From assembly GCA_019420065.1 (NCBI GenBank), contig JAHZHX010000043.1:1-20223 (forward strand): 20,223 nt of DNA, read 5' to 3'. Source of the stretch: Clostridiales bacterium (GTDB lineage Bacteria; Bacillota; Clostridia; Christensenellales; Aristaeellaceae). The stretch's first letter is position 1, and every line of letters begins with the position of its first letter. Below are positions 1 to 7,835 of the stretch, piece by piece. Below the pieces are notes generated by a model. The model was given only the letters and a program-made list of their open reading frames with translations. It was not told the origin of the DNA and did not search any database. Both the position numbers and the translations under genes were made by a program.

Positions 1-33
1 ATAGCCAAAGGCGGCGGGGGAGAAAATGGACAG

Positions 34-67
34 AAAAAGCGCGCTGCACAAAATTTGGGCAGCGCGC
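34..67 (-). terminator. Second intrinsic terminator downstream of left GH3 gene
   Basis: Read on the minus strand, a perfect 9-bp stem (GCGCGCTGC, arms 59-67 and 39-47, 11-nt loop) is followed by five T residues (complement of A34-A38). It lies 11 nt beyond the first terminator, so the two act in tandem as a backup stop for the GH3 transcript. Confidence 0.75.
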
Positions 68-78
68 GGCGAATGCCT

Positions 79-113
79 AAAAAATGCGCGGAGGACGGTA
101 TGTCCTCCGCGCA
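79..113 (-). terminator. Intrinsic terminator of left GH3 gene
   Basis: On the minus strand a perfect 12-bp stem (TGCGCGGAGGAC, arms 102-113 and 85-96) with a 5-nt loop is followed by a run of six T (complement of A79-A84). It begins 15 nt after the stop codon of the GH3 gene at 129, a textbook rho-independent terminator. Confidence 0.92.
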
Positions 114-128
114 GGGATGGATACGGGA

Positions 129-2633
129 TTATTCCACAACCAGGGTCTTGGTCATGCCCAGCACGGAAATTTCGTGCGTGCCGGCTTCCAGCGTCAGCTC
201 GATGGTGATAACGCGGAACTGACCGGCGTCCAGGGCCACCATCTTCTCGGCGATGGCATTACCGTTGTCGGTTACGACCGCGTTCACGGCGCCGTCTCCC
301 TCGCCGTTGTTCTGGGCGATGAAGGAGATGGAGAAGGGCTGACCGGCCTTGACAACATCGCGGGCCGCGGTGGAGGTGCGCTTGCCGCTGGAGGTCTCCT
401 CCTCAAAGCTGACAACGCTCTGCGGGATCACCAGGGTGTCGCACACGATATCGGCCTTGTCGGTGTAGTTCATGCCGAAGTTGGTGGTGAACATCACGTC
501 GCCCAGGTTGTTGGGCATGTTGACGGTGGGGTTGTTGCGCGCCAGCGCAGCCATGTACAGGCGGGTCTCGGTGGACACGCCGGTGTCAAACTGCAGCTCG
601 CCCCAATCCAGCAGCGCGTCGTCGCTGTTCCACGCCATCTCGTACACCAGGGAGCCGGTGGGCTCCTTCGCGCCGTAGAGCATGTCGGCCACAACGGAGG
701 GCAGGGTCTTGTGATAGATGTTGCCCATGGAGGAGCCATGGTCGGGCGTGCAGTCATAGGTCAGGAAGAGCACGGCGTCGGAATGGGTCACGGCCCAGGA
801 ATCCGGCTCGTTGGACACGCCGCCGTCATACACCAGCACGAGCTTCTTGCCCATGTCGTTCGCGTCCTCGATCGTAAGCTCGGTCGCGTCGTCCATGGCG
901 GTCACATGCGCCACCACCACGTCGGCGGATTCGATATCGTCCACCACGGTGGCATAGGCGGCGATGGCAGCCTTATCCATGGACACGGTATCCTTGGAGG
1001 TGCCGTCCACAAAGACCTTCGCGTCCTTGGAAAGCGGCAGCACGTTTTCGTTCTTCAGCAGCACGCTGGATTCGGTCTGGAGACGGATCTCCATCTCGTT
1101 CATCTCGGCGTTGCGGGCGCGGTACACATCCTCGATGGTCAGAAGGTCGAACTTTTCGGCCTTGTATTCATCGCTGGCCACCATGTCGAGCACGTCGGCC
1201 AGGTTGCCGTAGGGATCTTCGAACAGGCCCAGATCAAACTTGTTGCGCAGCACGCGCAGGCAGTGCTTTTCCAGGGTCTCCCAGGTCAGGATGCCCTGCT
1301 CCACGGCGGCCTTGACTTCATTGGGCCACATGGGCTGCATCATGCCGGGGTAGCGGGCGATCACGGCGTCATAGTCGATGGGCACATCGTCTTCCACCAT
1401 GAAGAAGCAGCCCACCTGGTCCACGTCGGCGTTGAAGATGGTCGCGTAGAGCTGCGCCAGGGTCGCGGTGGAGAGATCCAGGCCCTCGGGGGTGGTGCCG
1501 GAGGCGGAGGGAACCTGCATCCACATCGGCCAGTCGGTGACTACGCAGCCGTCATAGCCCAGGGTCTCGCGCAGGATGGCCATGGACTCGGAGTCATAGC
1601 ACACGTTGCAGTCGTTGAGGAGCTTGCCGTTGTTGAGCATGACCCAGCCGGAATTGTTGTCGATCACGGCGCTCTTCCAGCCCACCAGCCAGGATTCCAG
1701 CAGATCGGCCGGGCTCTTGGCGCTGGCGTAATTGGAGCGGCCGCCGCGGGCCATGAAGTGCTTGGTGCAGGCGTCCACGCCGTTTTCTTCATAGGCCTTG
1801 GTTTCGATGCCGACCATCTTGGCAATGTAGTTCACGTCGTCGCCGTACCAGGAGCCGATTTCCACGCCGTAGCTGTGGAAGGGCACATGGAAGCCGATGG
1901 CGCGCTCTTCCTTGGCGTACTGGGCAACCAGGTTGTAGAGCAGCTCCTCGTCATGGGCGATACCCACGGCGTAGTTGGGCATGTTGACCAGGCCGGCCCA
2001 GGTGTTGTAGCTGCGGTCGCAGCTGAGCACGACGGGCACGCCCAGACGGGCGGACTCGGCGATCTCCTGGAAGGCGTTGTTCTCGTAGATCAGGGTATCG
2101 GGAGTGCCGTTCACGTTGTGCAGGAAGGTGGTCAGGTTATCGCTGATGATGGCGTGATACATGGGGATATGGGTCGCGCCGCCAACATCGGTGTAGGTGG
2201 GCTCGTTGGAGTAGAGCCACTCTTCGGTGTAGGGATACATGGAGGTGAAGGTGCCGCCGGTGGACGCATGCCACAATAGGCCGATCCTCTCATCCTCGTT
2301 CATCTGATCGTACAGATCCTTGGCACGCACATCGCTGCTCAGGCGCCAGTCTTCGTAGGCGTCCAGCGCGCCGTTGCCGTTCAGATCCTTGAATTTCAGG
2401 CCGTCCGCCTCGATGATGCCCTTGATATGGGCTTCCAGGCGAACCTGGCCGGTGGTCTCGTCGGCTTCGATGATGATCTCGTTTACGTCGTAGGGTTTGG
2501 TGAAGGTGGCAGGATCGATGTATTCCTGCGTGGTCGCGCCGCGGTTGACTTCGGCTTCCGCAAGAGAAGCGGCAGGCACCAGCGCGACGCTGAACGCCAT
2601 CATCAGTGCCATCAGAAACGACAGCTTTTTCAT
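129..2633 (-). CDS. Secreted glycoside hydrolase family 3 protein (beta-glucosidase/xylosidase-like), copy 1
   Basis: This 834-residue protein is predicted to hydrolyse terminal beta-linked sugars from oligosaccharides outside the cell; the exact substrate cannot be read from sequence. It starts with a Sec signal peptide (about residues 1-25, ending SLA). A short Asp/Asn/Gly-rich segment at about 83-95 (DLNGNGALDAYED), common at the start of secreted GH3 proteins, precedes the catalytic barrel. KHF at 291-293 and VVTDW at 364-368 match GH3 active-site segments, with D367 the expected nucleophile. A GH3 C-terminal alpha/beta-sandwich-like region follows, then a terminal beta-rich domain ending GMTKTLVVE. 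The ATG has a GGAAGAG-type RBS. The protein is a clear paralogue of the product at 5333-7777, sharing FHSYGVEIGSWYGD and the C-terminal block. The sequence shows family and secretion; substrate and surface attachment are unknown. Confidence 0.93.
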   Translation of the reverse strand: MKKLSFLMALMMAFSVALVPAASLAEAEVNRGATTQEYIDPATFTKPYDVNEIIIEADETTGQVRLEAHIKGIIEADGLKFKDLNGNGALDAYEDWRLSSDVRAKDLYDQMNEDERIGLLWHASTGGTFTSMYPYTEEWLYSNEPTYTDVGGATHIPMYHAIISDNLTTFLHNVNGTPDTLIYENNAFQEIAESARLGVPVVLSCDRSYNTWAGLVNMPNYAVGIAHDEELLYNLVAQYAKEERAIGFHVPFHSYGVEIGSWYGDDVNYIAKMVGIETKAYEENGVDACTKHFMARGGRSNYASAKSPADLLESWLVGWKSAVIDNNSGWVMLNNGKLLNDCNVCYDSESMAILRETLGYDGCVVTDWPMWMQVPSASGTTPEGLDLSTATLAQLYATIFNADVDQVGCFFMVEDDVPIDYDAVIARYPGMMQPMWPNEVKAAVEQGILTWETLEKHCLRVLRNKFDLGLFEDPYGNLADVLDMVASDEYKAEKFDLLTIEDVYRARNAEMNEMEIRLQTESSVLLKNENVLPLSKDAKVFVDGTSKDTVSMDKAAIAAYATVVDDIESADVVVAHVTAMDDATELTIEDANDMGKKLVLVYDGGVSNEPDSWAVTHSDAVLFLTYDCTPDHGSSMGNIYHKTLPSVVADMLYGAKEPTGSLVYEMAWNSDDALLDWGELQFDTGVSTETRLYMAALARNNPTVNMPNNLGDVMFTTNFGMNYTDKADIVCDTLVIPQSVVSFEEETSSGKRTSTAARDVVKAGQPFSISFIAQNNGEGDGAVNAVVTDNGNAIAEKMVALDAGQFRVITIELTLEAGTHEISVLGMTKTLVVE

Positions 2634-2655
2634 GAGGGTCTCTTCCTTTCTATAT

Positions 2656-2700
2656 TCGCTATGTTATAGCGATAATATGCTTATATGATACATGTATGAA
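2656..2700 (-). promoter_or_regulatory. Candidate promoter with overlapping dyad for left GH3 gene
   Basis: On the minus strand, TTCATA (2695-2700) and TATTAT (2672-2677) are spaced by 17 nt, a reasonable sigma-A-type match. A perfect 7-bp inverted repeat with a 3-nt centre (2656-2672; arms TCGCTAT/ATAGCGA) touches the -10 hexamer and could be an operator or a short 5' hairpin. The start codon follows about 25 nt further on. The call rests on hexamer similarity only. Confidence 0.4.
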
Positions 2701-2809
2701 TAGATTGTGAACAGGGAATTTTTGAAACAATCTTTGCGAAAAAACGTTCCTGGCGGCGCGAACGGCAAATTTTCCGGCGCGAGATGCAAAAGGATTTGGA
2801 CAAAGCGGT

Positions 2810-2850
2810 AAAAAAACGCCGGGAAGCGGCCATGCAGGCGCGTCCCGGGC
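2810..2850 (-). terminator. Intrinsic terminator after the two-component operon
   Basis: On the minus strand, CCGGGA (2843-2848) pairs with TCCCGG (2819-2824), with further GC pairing inside (GCC/GGC around 2829-2840). A run of seven T follows (complement of A2810-A2816). It lies about 130 nt after the histidine kinase stop codon and before the GH3 promoter, so it probably separates the two transcripts. Confidence 0.75.
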
Positions 2851-2981
2851 AAAGGAATGGATAGATGAACAAAGGAGAGAAACTGCTAAACTCCTCCGCC
2901 GCCGTCCATAGGTATTATATCGGAACGGCGCGCTCTTTTCCATGGAAAATTTCAAACAAATCGTTGGAAAAACAGGGCCTT

Positions 2982-4226
2982 TTACGTGGAAGGCAGCAGC
3001 AGCATCACCTGAACGGTAAAGAAGGAATCCTTGGCGGAAATCTCTACCCAGCCGTGGCGCCGCTCGGCAATTTCGCGCACGACCTGCAGGCCGATGCCGT
3101 GAAGCTCCGGATTCTTCTTGGTGGTGTGCAGCAGCGGGTTGGCCATCATGCTGCGCCTGTCTGCCCGGTTGCGCACAAAAATGCACAGATAATCCTTGGC
3201 GGGGAAAACGCGGATCTCCACCTGCGGCTCGCTTACGCGGGCGCTGGCCTCAAAGGCGTTGCTGAGCAGGTTGTTGAGCAGCGAGGAAAGCTCGGCGTTG
3301 TCAAGGGGCAGCGCCGCGTCCAGGCACACCTCCCGCGAGAAGGCGATCCCCTGCCGCTCCGCCAGCGCGGTATAGCGCGCCAGCACCGCGTTGACAATGG
3401 CGTTGCCGCTTATGGGCGAGGCCGCTTCCCCGCCGGTCTGCCAGGCGCTCAGCAGCGACAGCGCCTCCTGCGCGCGGCTCTGCTCAATGAGCGCCGCAAG
3501 CGTGGCGGCATGGTTGCGCCGTTCGTGCCGCTCATGCCGCAGCATTTCCTGCAGGCGGGCGTTCTCCTGCTCCAGCACGCTTTCCCCGCTGTCCTCCTTC
3601 ATGCTGACCTGCACCAGCGTGCGCTCATAATCGCGGATCAGCTTGCTGTGCAGAATATAGCAGATGTACATGATCGTCAGCATGAAAAGCGAGGTCTTTC
3701 CGGTCAGGTCCTGCGTTTCCTCCCGGTTCCAGGGAAGCAGCACCCAGCAGGCGATCAGCAGGCAGATCAGCAGCATGGGCAGCCAGTACAGCCGGGGGAT
3801 CCTGCGCCGCGATTTGAGCGGGCAGCGGCTGATGAGCAGCGTCAAAAGCAAATGGATCAGCTGGCAGGACAGGCGGTTCTCCACAAACGAGCCGGGCGGC
3901 AGCAGCCAGAAACTCAGGTCAAAGCACAGGTAGAAGGAGGCGCAGTACAGCGCGGCGGTGGTGATCTTGGGGCCGGTCTGCCCGCCCAGCGCCGTCAGGC
4001 AGTACAGAACGCCAAAAAGCAAAAACAGCATTTGGTAGATGGAGTAGCTGGGGCAAAACGCTTCCTGGAGCAGAATGCAGCCGCTGCCGAGACATGCGTA
4101 GAACAGCCCCTGCAGCATGCAGTTTTTCACGCTGCGCTTTGCCCCGTATCCCACGGTCAAGGTGATAAACACCCAAATGAACATCAAAAAGTCCGCTATG
4201 CGGATGATCCAGCCGTAATGGCTCAT
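2982..4226 (-). CDS. AgrC-like membrane sensor histidine kinase (GHKL ATPase)
   Basis: This 414-residue integral membrane sensor should autophosphorylate on histidine and pass the phosphate to the response regulator encoded just upstream. The N-terminal half (about 1-192) holds roughly six hydrophobic segments with little outside the membrane, as in the AgrC/HATPase_c_5 group. A coiled-coil-like linker (about 205-230) leads to an H-box, RHERRNH (233-239, likely phospho-acceptor H234). The ATPase domain has an N-box, LNNLLSNAFEA (317-327), and a G-box, HGIGLQVVREIA (376-387). Its ATG overlaps the regulator's stop as ATGA (4223-4226), so translation is probably coupled. No agrB/agrD-like signal genes are visible in the window, and the ligand is unknown. 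Position between two GH3 genes suggests, but does not prove, control of sugar hydrolases. Confidence 0.9.
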   Translation of the reverse strand: MSHYGWIIRIADFLMFIWVFITLTVGYGAKRSVKNCMLQGLFYACLGSGCILLQEAFCPSYSIYQMLFLLFGVLYCLTALGGQTGPKITTAALYCASFYLCFDLSFWLLPPGSFVENRLSCQLIHLLLTLLISRCPLKSRRRIPRLYWLPMLLICLLIACWVLLPWNREETQDLTGKTSLFMLTIMYICYILHSKLIRDYERTLVQVSMKEDSGESVLEQENARLQEMLRHERHERRNHAATLAALIEQSRAQEALSLLSAWQTGGEAASPISGNAIVNAVLARYTALAERQGIAFSREVCLDAALPLDNAELSSLLNNLLSNAFEASARVSEPQVEIRVFPAKDYLCIFVRNRADRRSMMANPLLHTTKKNPELHGIGLQVVREIAERRHGWVEISAKDSFFTVQVMLLLPST

Positions 4227-4921
4227 CTGAGCACCGCCTTTCCCAGCGCGCGCTGGATTTCTTCCACCTTCATGCGGCTGACGGGCAGATGCGTGCCGTT
4301 ATCAAGCACGATCTCGCCGCCGAACAGCCGCCGCACGCAGGCGATATTGACCAGATAGTAACGGTGAACCCGGATAAAGCCGTGCGGAGCGAGGAGCTTT
4401 TCCAGCTCTGCCATGGTCAGGCGCACCTCGATAGTTCCGTTGGGGAGCATCAGCCGCTGGTGCTTGTCCAGACTTTGAATGTAGAGAACGTCCCGGGTGG
4501 CGATACGCTCGCTGCCGCCCTGGGTGTGCAGCACAATGGTTTCCTGGCTGCTTTTTTGCAGCTGGGCGCACAGCGCCTGCATGGCCTCCTCCATATCGGG
4601 CTGCAAATTGCTTTTGCGCACAAAGCGCAGCGGCTGTAAGCGCATGGCCTCAAACACGGTGGATTCCATGGCCGAAACAAATATAATGCTGCATTGATCG
4701 CCCTTGGCCCTGAGACATCGGGCAAACTCGATGCCGCCCAGCCCCGGCATGTCAATGTCGAGCAGGTATGCGTCATAGGGGGCGTCATCCAGGTCAAACA
4801 CGCTGGAAAAAGCGCTGAAGGCGATGCTGCAATGCAGACGCGCGGCGTTTTTGCGCGCCAAACGGCATACCTCGCGCAGCTGCAGGGGCTGGTCGTCCAC
4901 CACGGCAACGCGATACGTCAT
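4223..4921 (-). CDS. LytTR-family response regulator (AgrA/LytR-like)
   Basis: This is a 232-residue DNA-binding response regulator. The receiver domain (about 3-120) has the acidic pocket VVDDQ near residues 7-11, phospho-acceptor D55 in YLLDIDMPG, and the conserved lysine K103 in FVRKS. The LytTR DNA-binding domain fills about 128-230, with the typical FIRVHRYYLVN block. I chose the ATG at 4919-4921 because the receiver domain begins there and a strong AAGGAGGG ribosome binding site lies 7 nt upstream; the open frame extends further upstream only through repeat DNA. It is the first gene of an operon with the histidine kinase. A 10-bp inverted repeat surrounding its putative -10 box suggests autoregulation or another repressor. 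LytTR proteins usually bind direct repeats, so that dyad may belong to a different factor. Confidence 0.92.
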   Translation of the reverse strand: MTYRVAVVDDQPLQLREVCRLARKNAARLHCSIAFSAFSSVFDLDDAPYDAYLLDIDMPGLGGIEFARCLRAKGDQCSIIFVSAMESTVFEAMRLQPLRFVRKSNLQPDMEEAMQALCAQLQKSSQETIVLHTQGGSERIATRDVLYIQSLDKHQRLMLPNGTIEVRLTMAELEKLLAPHGFIRVHRYYLVNIACVRRLFGGEIVLDNGTHLPVSRMKVEEIQRALGKAVLR

Positions 4922-4936
4922 GCTTTTTCCCTCCTT

Positions 4937-4980
4937 GCGGCAATTTTTTTGAATATACCACAAATTGCCGCTTGACGCAA
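4937..4980 (-). promoter_or_regulatory. Candidate promoter of the two-component operon inside a 10-bp inverted repeat
   Basis: On the minus strand, TTGCGT (4975-4980) and TATATT (4952-4957) lie 17 nt apart. Perfect arms GCGGCAATTT (4937-4946) and AAATTGCCGC (4962-4971) flank the -10 box with a 15-bp centre. The downstream arm sits beside the AAGGAGGG ribosome binding site (4929-4936). The layout fits an operator that would block RNA polymerase. The -35 match is weak. Confidence 0.5.
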
Positions 4981-4990
4981 GAGAGGGAAA

Positions 4991-5029
4991 AGCCCGACGC
5001 AGGACCGCTTGCGCGGACCGCGCCGGGCT
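4991..5029. repeat. 39-nt GC-rich hairpin repeat, copy R1
   Basis: This 39-nt sequence beginning AGCCCGACGCAGGACCGC recurs at 5229-5267 in the same orientation with one substitution (A at 5017, T at 5255). It folds on itself; read on the minus strand the stem gains a G-U pair and is capped by a GCAA tetraloop. In R1 the substitution breaks one base pair in the GGACCGC arm. Confidence 0.85.
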
Positions 5030-5201
5030 CAGAGCGTTGATAAAGCCCGCAAACGCAAAAAGTTCTTCGAAGAAAGAGAAAATCGAAAGAATTTTTGCTT
5101 GCTGCGTCAACTTCACTTGCAGATGGCGGTCACTTACGTTTGTGTAAGCTCCCTGATCTGCAAGCTCGTTTCCTTGCCTTGCAGACTTTCTCAGCCTCTG
5201 C

Positions 5202-5228
5202 CAGTCTGTTGACTTTGTCAACAGACTG
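5202..5228. repeat. Perfect 12-bp hairpin
   Basis: Arms CAGTCTGTTGAC (5202-5213) and GTCAACAGACTG (5217-5228) are exact reverse complements around TTT. It abuts repeat R2. No T-run follows on either strand, so it is not an obvious terminator. Confidence 0.85.
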
Positions 5229-5267
5229 AGCCCGACGCAGGACCGCTTGCGCGGTCCGCGCCGGGCT
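5229..5267. repeat. 39-nt GC-rich hairpin repeat, copy R2
   Basis: This is the second copy of the 4991-5029 repeat (38 of 39 identical). Its GGACCGC and GCGGTCC arms pair fully. It lies about 65 nt past the stop of the right GH3 gene on the minus strand, where it could protect the mRNA 3' end, although no T tract is present. Confidence 0.85.
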
Positions 5268-5332
5268 GAAAGGAGAGAAGGCGGCAAAGAAAGAAACTGT
5301 CAAAGACTTTTTCGCCGCCACCCTTTGCGGAC

Positions 5333-7777
5333 TTATTCGACCACGATGGTCTTGGTCATGCCGCATACGCTGATCTCATGCGTACCGGCGGGAAGCGTCA
5401 GTTCCATGGTGATTACGCGGAACTGTCCGGCGTCCAGCGCCACGAATTTGCTGGCCAGCAGCTGCTCGCCCTCGTATACCTGGGCAACAAAGACGCCGTC
5501 ATCGCCATTGTTCTGGGCGATAAAGCGGATGGGGAAGGGCACGCCGGCCTGCTGCACCGCTTCGACCGCGCGGGTTACGGTGCGCACATTGCCGCGGTAT
5601 TCCTCCTCAAAGGATTTGATTTCCTTGGGCACGATCAGGGTGTTGACGTCAAAGTCAGGCTGCGCGCCATAGGTCATGCCGAAATTGGAGGTGTACAGCA
5701 CATCGCCCAGGTTGTTGGGCACCAGCAGGTCAGGCTGGTTGCGGATTGCCGCCGTCAAATACAGGCGCGTTTCGTCATCCATGCCGATATCCAGCTGCAG
5801 ATCGCCCCAGGAGAGCAGATACGCATCGCTGCTGCGGCCAATCTCATAAACCAGGCTGCCCTGAGGCGCGCGCTGGCCAAAGAGGAAATCAGCCGTCACG
5901 GCGGGGAAGGTGTAGTGATAGAACTGCGGCAGCGCCGTGCCGTGGTCGGGCAGGCTGTTGTAGGTCTGCATGATGATGGCGGCGCAGGCCAGGGCTTCGC
6001 GCTCGGCGGGTTCGGTCGCGGCCTTGTTGGAGCATTCAAGCACCAGCACAATGGGCTTGGCGGCGGCCTGCGCGTCCTCGATGACGTACTCCCAGCTGTC
6101 GCCCAGCGCGGTCATATGGGCCACGACCACGTCGGCAGCCTCATAAGAATCAACCAGCGTCGTTTTTGCGCCGATGGCAGCGGTATCCTTTTCCAGCACT
6201 TCCGGAGAATTGCTGGTCAGATATACTTTGGTCCCGGCGGCCAGAGGCAGAACATTGTTTTCGTTCTTGAGCAGCACGGCGGATTTTTCCATCAGCTCCT
6301 CGTCCCAGGCGTTCATCTGCGCGGTACGGGCGCGGACGACGTCCTCGACGCTGCTCAGCTCAAAGGGCGCGGCCTTGTATTCCTCGCTGGCGAAGAGCGC
6401 TTCCAGCTCGGCATAGTCGTTGAAGGGATCCTCAAACAGACCCAGGCGGAACTTGTTCTTCATGGCGCGGGAAAGCGCCGCATCCACCACGGCAACGTCC
6501 AATTTGCCGCCCTCGATTTCGGCCTTGAGCACGTCGGGCCAGTAGAGGCAGTCAAAGCTGCCGGAAATGTAATAGTTGCTGGTATCGGTGCCATGCTCAA
6601 TGCGGAACACACCGAACTGATCGATGCCGCATTCCAGCATGAAAGCGTACTTTTCACCCAGCGTCAGATCGCCTACCTTGCGGCCGTCGCTGGTATAGGA
6701 CGCGTCGTAGGCGTTCATGTTCAGCGGCCAGTCGGTGCAGATCACACCCTCAAAGCCCAGCTCGTTGCGCAGGTAGCCCAGCGTAATGCCGTCAAAGTAG
6801 ATCGGGTTGTTCTCAATGCCGTAACCAGCGTTGAGCATGATGGTCGAGGTTTTGCCCTCCTGCACGGCGGCCTTCCAGGGCACCATGTAGTTTTCCCACA
6901 GCTGCGCGTCGGAGCGTGCGTTGGCAAAGCTGTTGCGGCCGCCGCGGGCGATGTAGTGCTTGGTCATGGCGTGCAGGCCGTTTTCCTCATAGGCAAGGGT
7001 CTCGGGCACAATCATGTCGGAGATGTAATTCACCTCGTCGCCATACCATGAGCCGATCTCCACGCCGTAGCTGTGGAAGATGGTGGTATAGCCCATGGCC
7101 GCCATTTCCTTGGAATACTGCGCGACCATGTTGTAGAGAAGCTCGGGATCATGCGCCACGCCAAAAGCGTAATAGGGCATATTGACCATCGAGCCGAAGG
7201 TGTTGTAGGGGCGGTCCGTTTCAAAGGAGATCGGAATGCCCAGCGCCGCGCCCTCACCGATACTCTGGATGGCGTTGAGCACGTCCAGCTGCTCCTTGGG
7301 GGTGCCGGTGGAGCTGTAGGAGTAATGCGTAACATGGTTCTTGTTGATTTCCCACCACATGGGACGGTAGGTGATGTTGTCGCTGAGAGTGATGTGATCC
7401 TCCTGGCCATAAAGCCATTCATCCTGCATGGGATAGATGGGCGAGAAAGCGCCGCCGGTAAAGTCGTTGGCCAGGTTGCCCAGCTTCATGTCCAGATCCA
7501 TCTGGGCGATCAGGTCGCTCACGCGCGCGTCCACATCCTGCCGCCAGTCCTCGTATACGTCCAGCTGGCCGTTGCCATTGAGATCCTTGAACCACAGGCC
7601 GTCCGCTTCAAAGAGCTTGTCCTTGTCAAAGGCGCTCAGGCGGGGCTGTTCGCCCTTGGCTTCCACGTAATAAAAGCCCGAGGCGCTTTTCTTGACGGCT
7701 TCTTCCTGCGCGAAAGCGGTCAGGCTTACGCTGGAGAAGAGCATGACAAGCGCCATCCAGAATGCGATCTTCTTCAT
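5333..7777 (-). CDS. Secreted glycoside hydrolase family 3 protein, copy 2
   Basis: This 814-residue predicted exo-acting beta-glycosidase is exported by a Sec signal peptide (MKKIAFWMALVMLFSSVSLT, cleavage near AFA-QEE, about residue 23). I placed the start at the ATG at 7775-7777, which begins the signal peptide and has an AAAGGAG ribosome binding site; the open frame upstream is non-coding. Domains are a DLNGNGQLDVYED segment (about 65-77), the GH3 barrel with KHY near 273-275 and VICTDW near 345-350 (expected nucleophile D349), the GH3 C-terminal region, and a terminal beta-rich domain ending SVCGMTKTIVVE. It is a divergent paralogue of the product of 129-2633, with the same architecture and near-identical blocks around the active site. 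A TetR-MerR pair precedes it and the two-component operon follows it. Substrate is unknown. Confidence 0.93.
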   Translation of the reverse strand: MKKIAFWMALVMLFSSVSLTAFAQEEAVKKSASGFYYVEAKGEQPRLSAFDKDKLFEADGLWFKDLNGNGQLDVYEDWRQDVDARVSDLIAQMDLDMKLGNLANDFTGGAFSPIYPMQDEWLYGQEDHITLSDNITYRPMWWEINKNHVTHYSYSSTGTPKEQLDVLNAIQSIGEGAALGIPISFETDRPYNTFGSMVNMPYYAFGVAHDPELLYNMVAQYSKEMAAMGYTTIFHSYGVEIGSWYGDEVNYISDMIVPETLAYEENGLHAMTKHYIARGGRNSFANARSDAQLWENYMVPWKAAVQEGKTSTIMLNAGYGIENNPIYFDGITLGYLRNELGFEGVICTDWPLNMNAYDASYTSDGRKVGDLTLGEKYAFMLECGIDQFGVFRIEHGTDTSNYYISGSFDCLYWPDVLKAEIEGGKLDVAVVDAALSRAMKNKFRLGLFEDPFNDYAELEALFASEEYKAAPFELSSVEDVVRARTAQMNAWDEELMEKSAVLLKNENNVLPLAAGTKVYLTSNSPEVLEKDTAAIGAKTTLVDSYEAADVVVAHMTALGDSWEYVIEDAQAAAKPIVLVLECSNKAATEPAEREALACAAIIMQTYNSLPDHGTALPQFYHYTFPAVTADFLFGQRAPQGSLVYEIGRSSDAYLLSWGDLQLDIGMDDETRLYLTAAIRNQPDLLVPNNLGDVLYTSNFGMTYGAQPDFDVNTLIVPKEIKSFEEEYRGNVRTVTRAVEAVQQAGVPFPIRFIAQNNGDDGVFVAQVYEGEQLLASKFVALDAGQFRVITMELTLPAGTHEISVCGMTKTIVVE

Positions 7778-7799
7778 CAGAAAATCTCCTTTCGATTTT

Positions 7800-7835
7800 C
7801 GCGGATTTATGCTTGATATCCGCGTTTGATGACAA
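7800..7835 (-). promoter_or_regulatory. Candidate promoter with dyad upstream of right GH3 gene
   Basis: On the minus strand, TTGTCA (7830-7835) and CATAAA (7806-7811) are spaced by 18 nt. A 7-bp inverted repeat, CGCGGAT/ATCCGCG (arms 7800-7806 and 7818-7824), spans the spacer and -10 box. Dyads inside a lengthened spacer are the classic MerR operator layout, and a MerR gene lies immediately upstream; that link is inference. Confidence 0.4.

Larger units (their letters stand above)
2634..2981. other. Intergenic region between histidine kinase and left GH3 gene (348 nt)
   Basis: I see no convincing gene here. The short reading frames present lack ribosome binding sites and family resemblance. 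The stretch holds an intrinsic terminator (2810-2850), the candidate GH3 promoter and dyad (2656-2700), and a second possible minus-strand promoter, TGGAAA (2937-2942) with a perfect TATAAT (2914-2919) and 17-nt spacing. It also holds a 14-bp palindrome, TTTTCCATGGAAAA, at 2936-2949. If the distal promoter is real, its transcript must cross the terminator to reach the GH3 gene. Confidence 0.6.
4922..5332. other. Highly structured intergenic region between response regulator and right GH3 gene (411 nt)
   Basis: No gene is supported here. The region holds the operon promoter (4937-4980) and then a chain of inverted repeats. An outer 8-bp stem, TTGACGCA (4972-4979) with TGCGTCAA (5103-5110), encloses GC-rich repeat R1 (4991-5029) and a GCAAAAA/TTTTTGC stem (5055-5061/5092-5098) that itself contains the palindrome TTCTTCGAAGAA. 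Further on are CTTGCAGAT/ATCTGCAAG (5116-5124/5156-5164) enclosing CTTAC/GTAAG, a perfect 12-bp hairpin (5202-5228), repeat R2 (5229-5267) and a GGCGGC/GCCGCC pair (5280-5285/5314-5319). No obvious T-tract terminator follows the right GH3 gene. Confidence 0.7.

Noticed and set aside
84..2279. Long plus-strand open frame (731 codons) opposite the left GH3 gene
   Set aside because: It mirrors a GC-biased gene on the other strand, is very rich in His/Gly/Val, and has no ribosome binding site or family resemblance; the minus-strand GH3 protein has a signal peptide and catalytic motifs.
2659..3186. Minus-strand frame overlapping the 3' end of the histidine kinase and the intergenic region
   Set aside because: It begins inside the kinase gene in another frame, crosses a clear intrinsic terminator, and has no family match.
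4991..5267. Two 39-nt repeats considered as a CRISPR array
   Set aside because: Only two copies, 199 nt apart, with no cas genes and self-complementary along the whole unit.
5378..7051. Long plus-strand open frame opposite the right GH3 gene
   Set aside because: Antisense shadow with the same unnatural composition as the one opposite copy 1.
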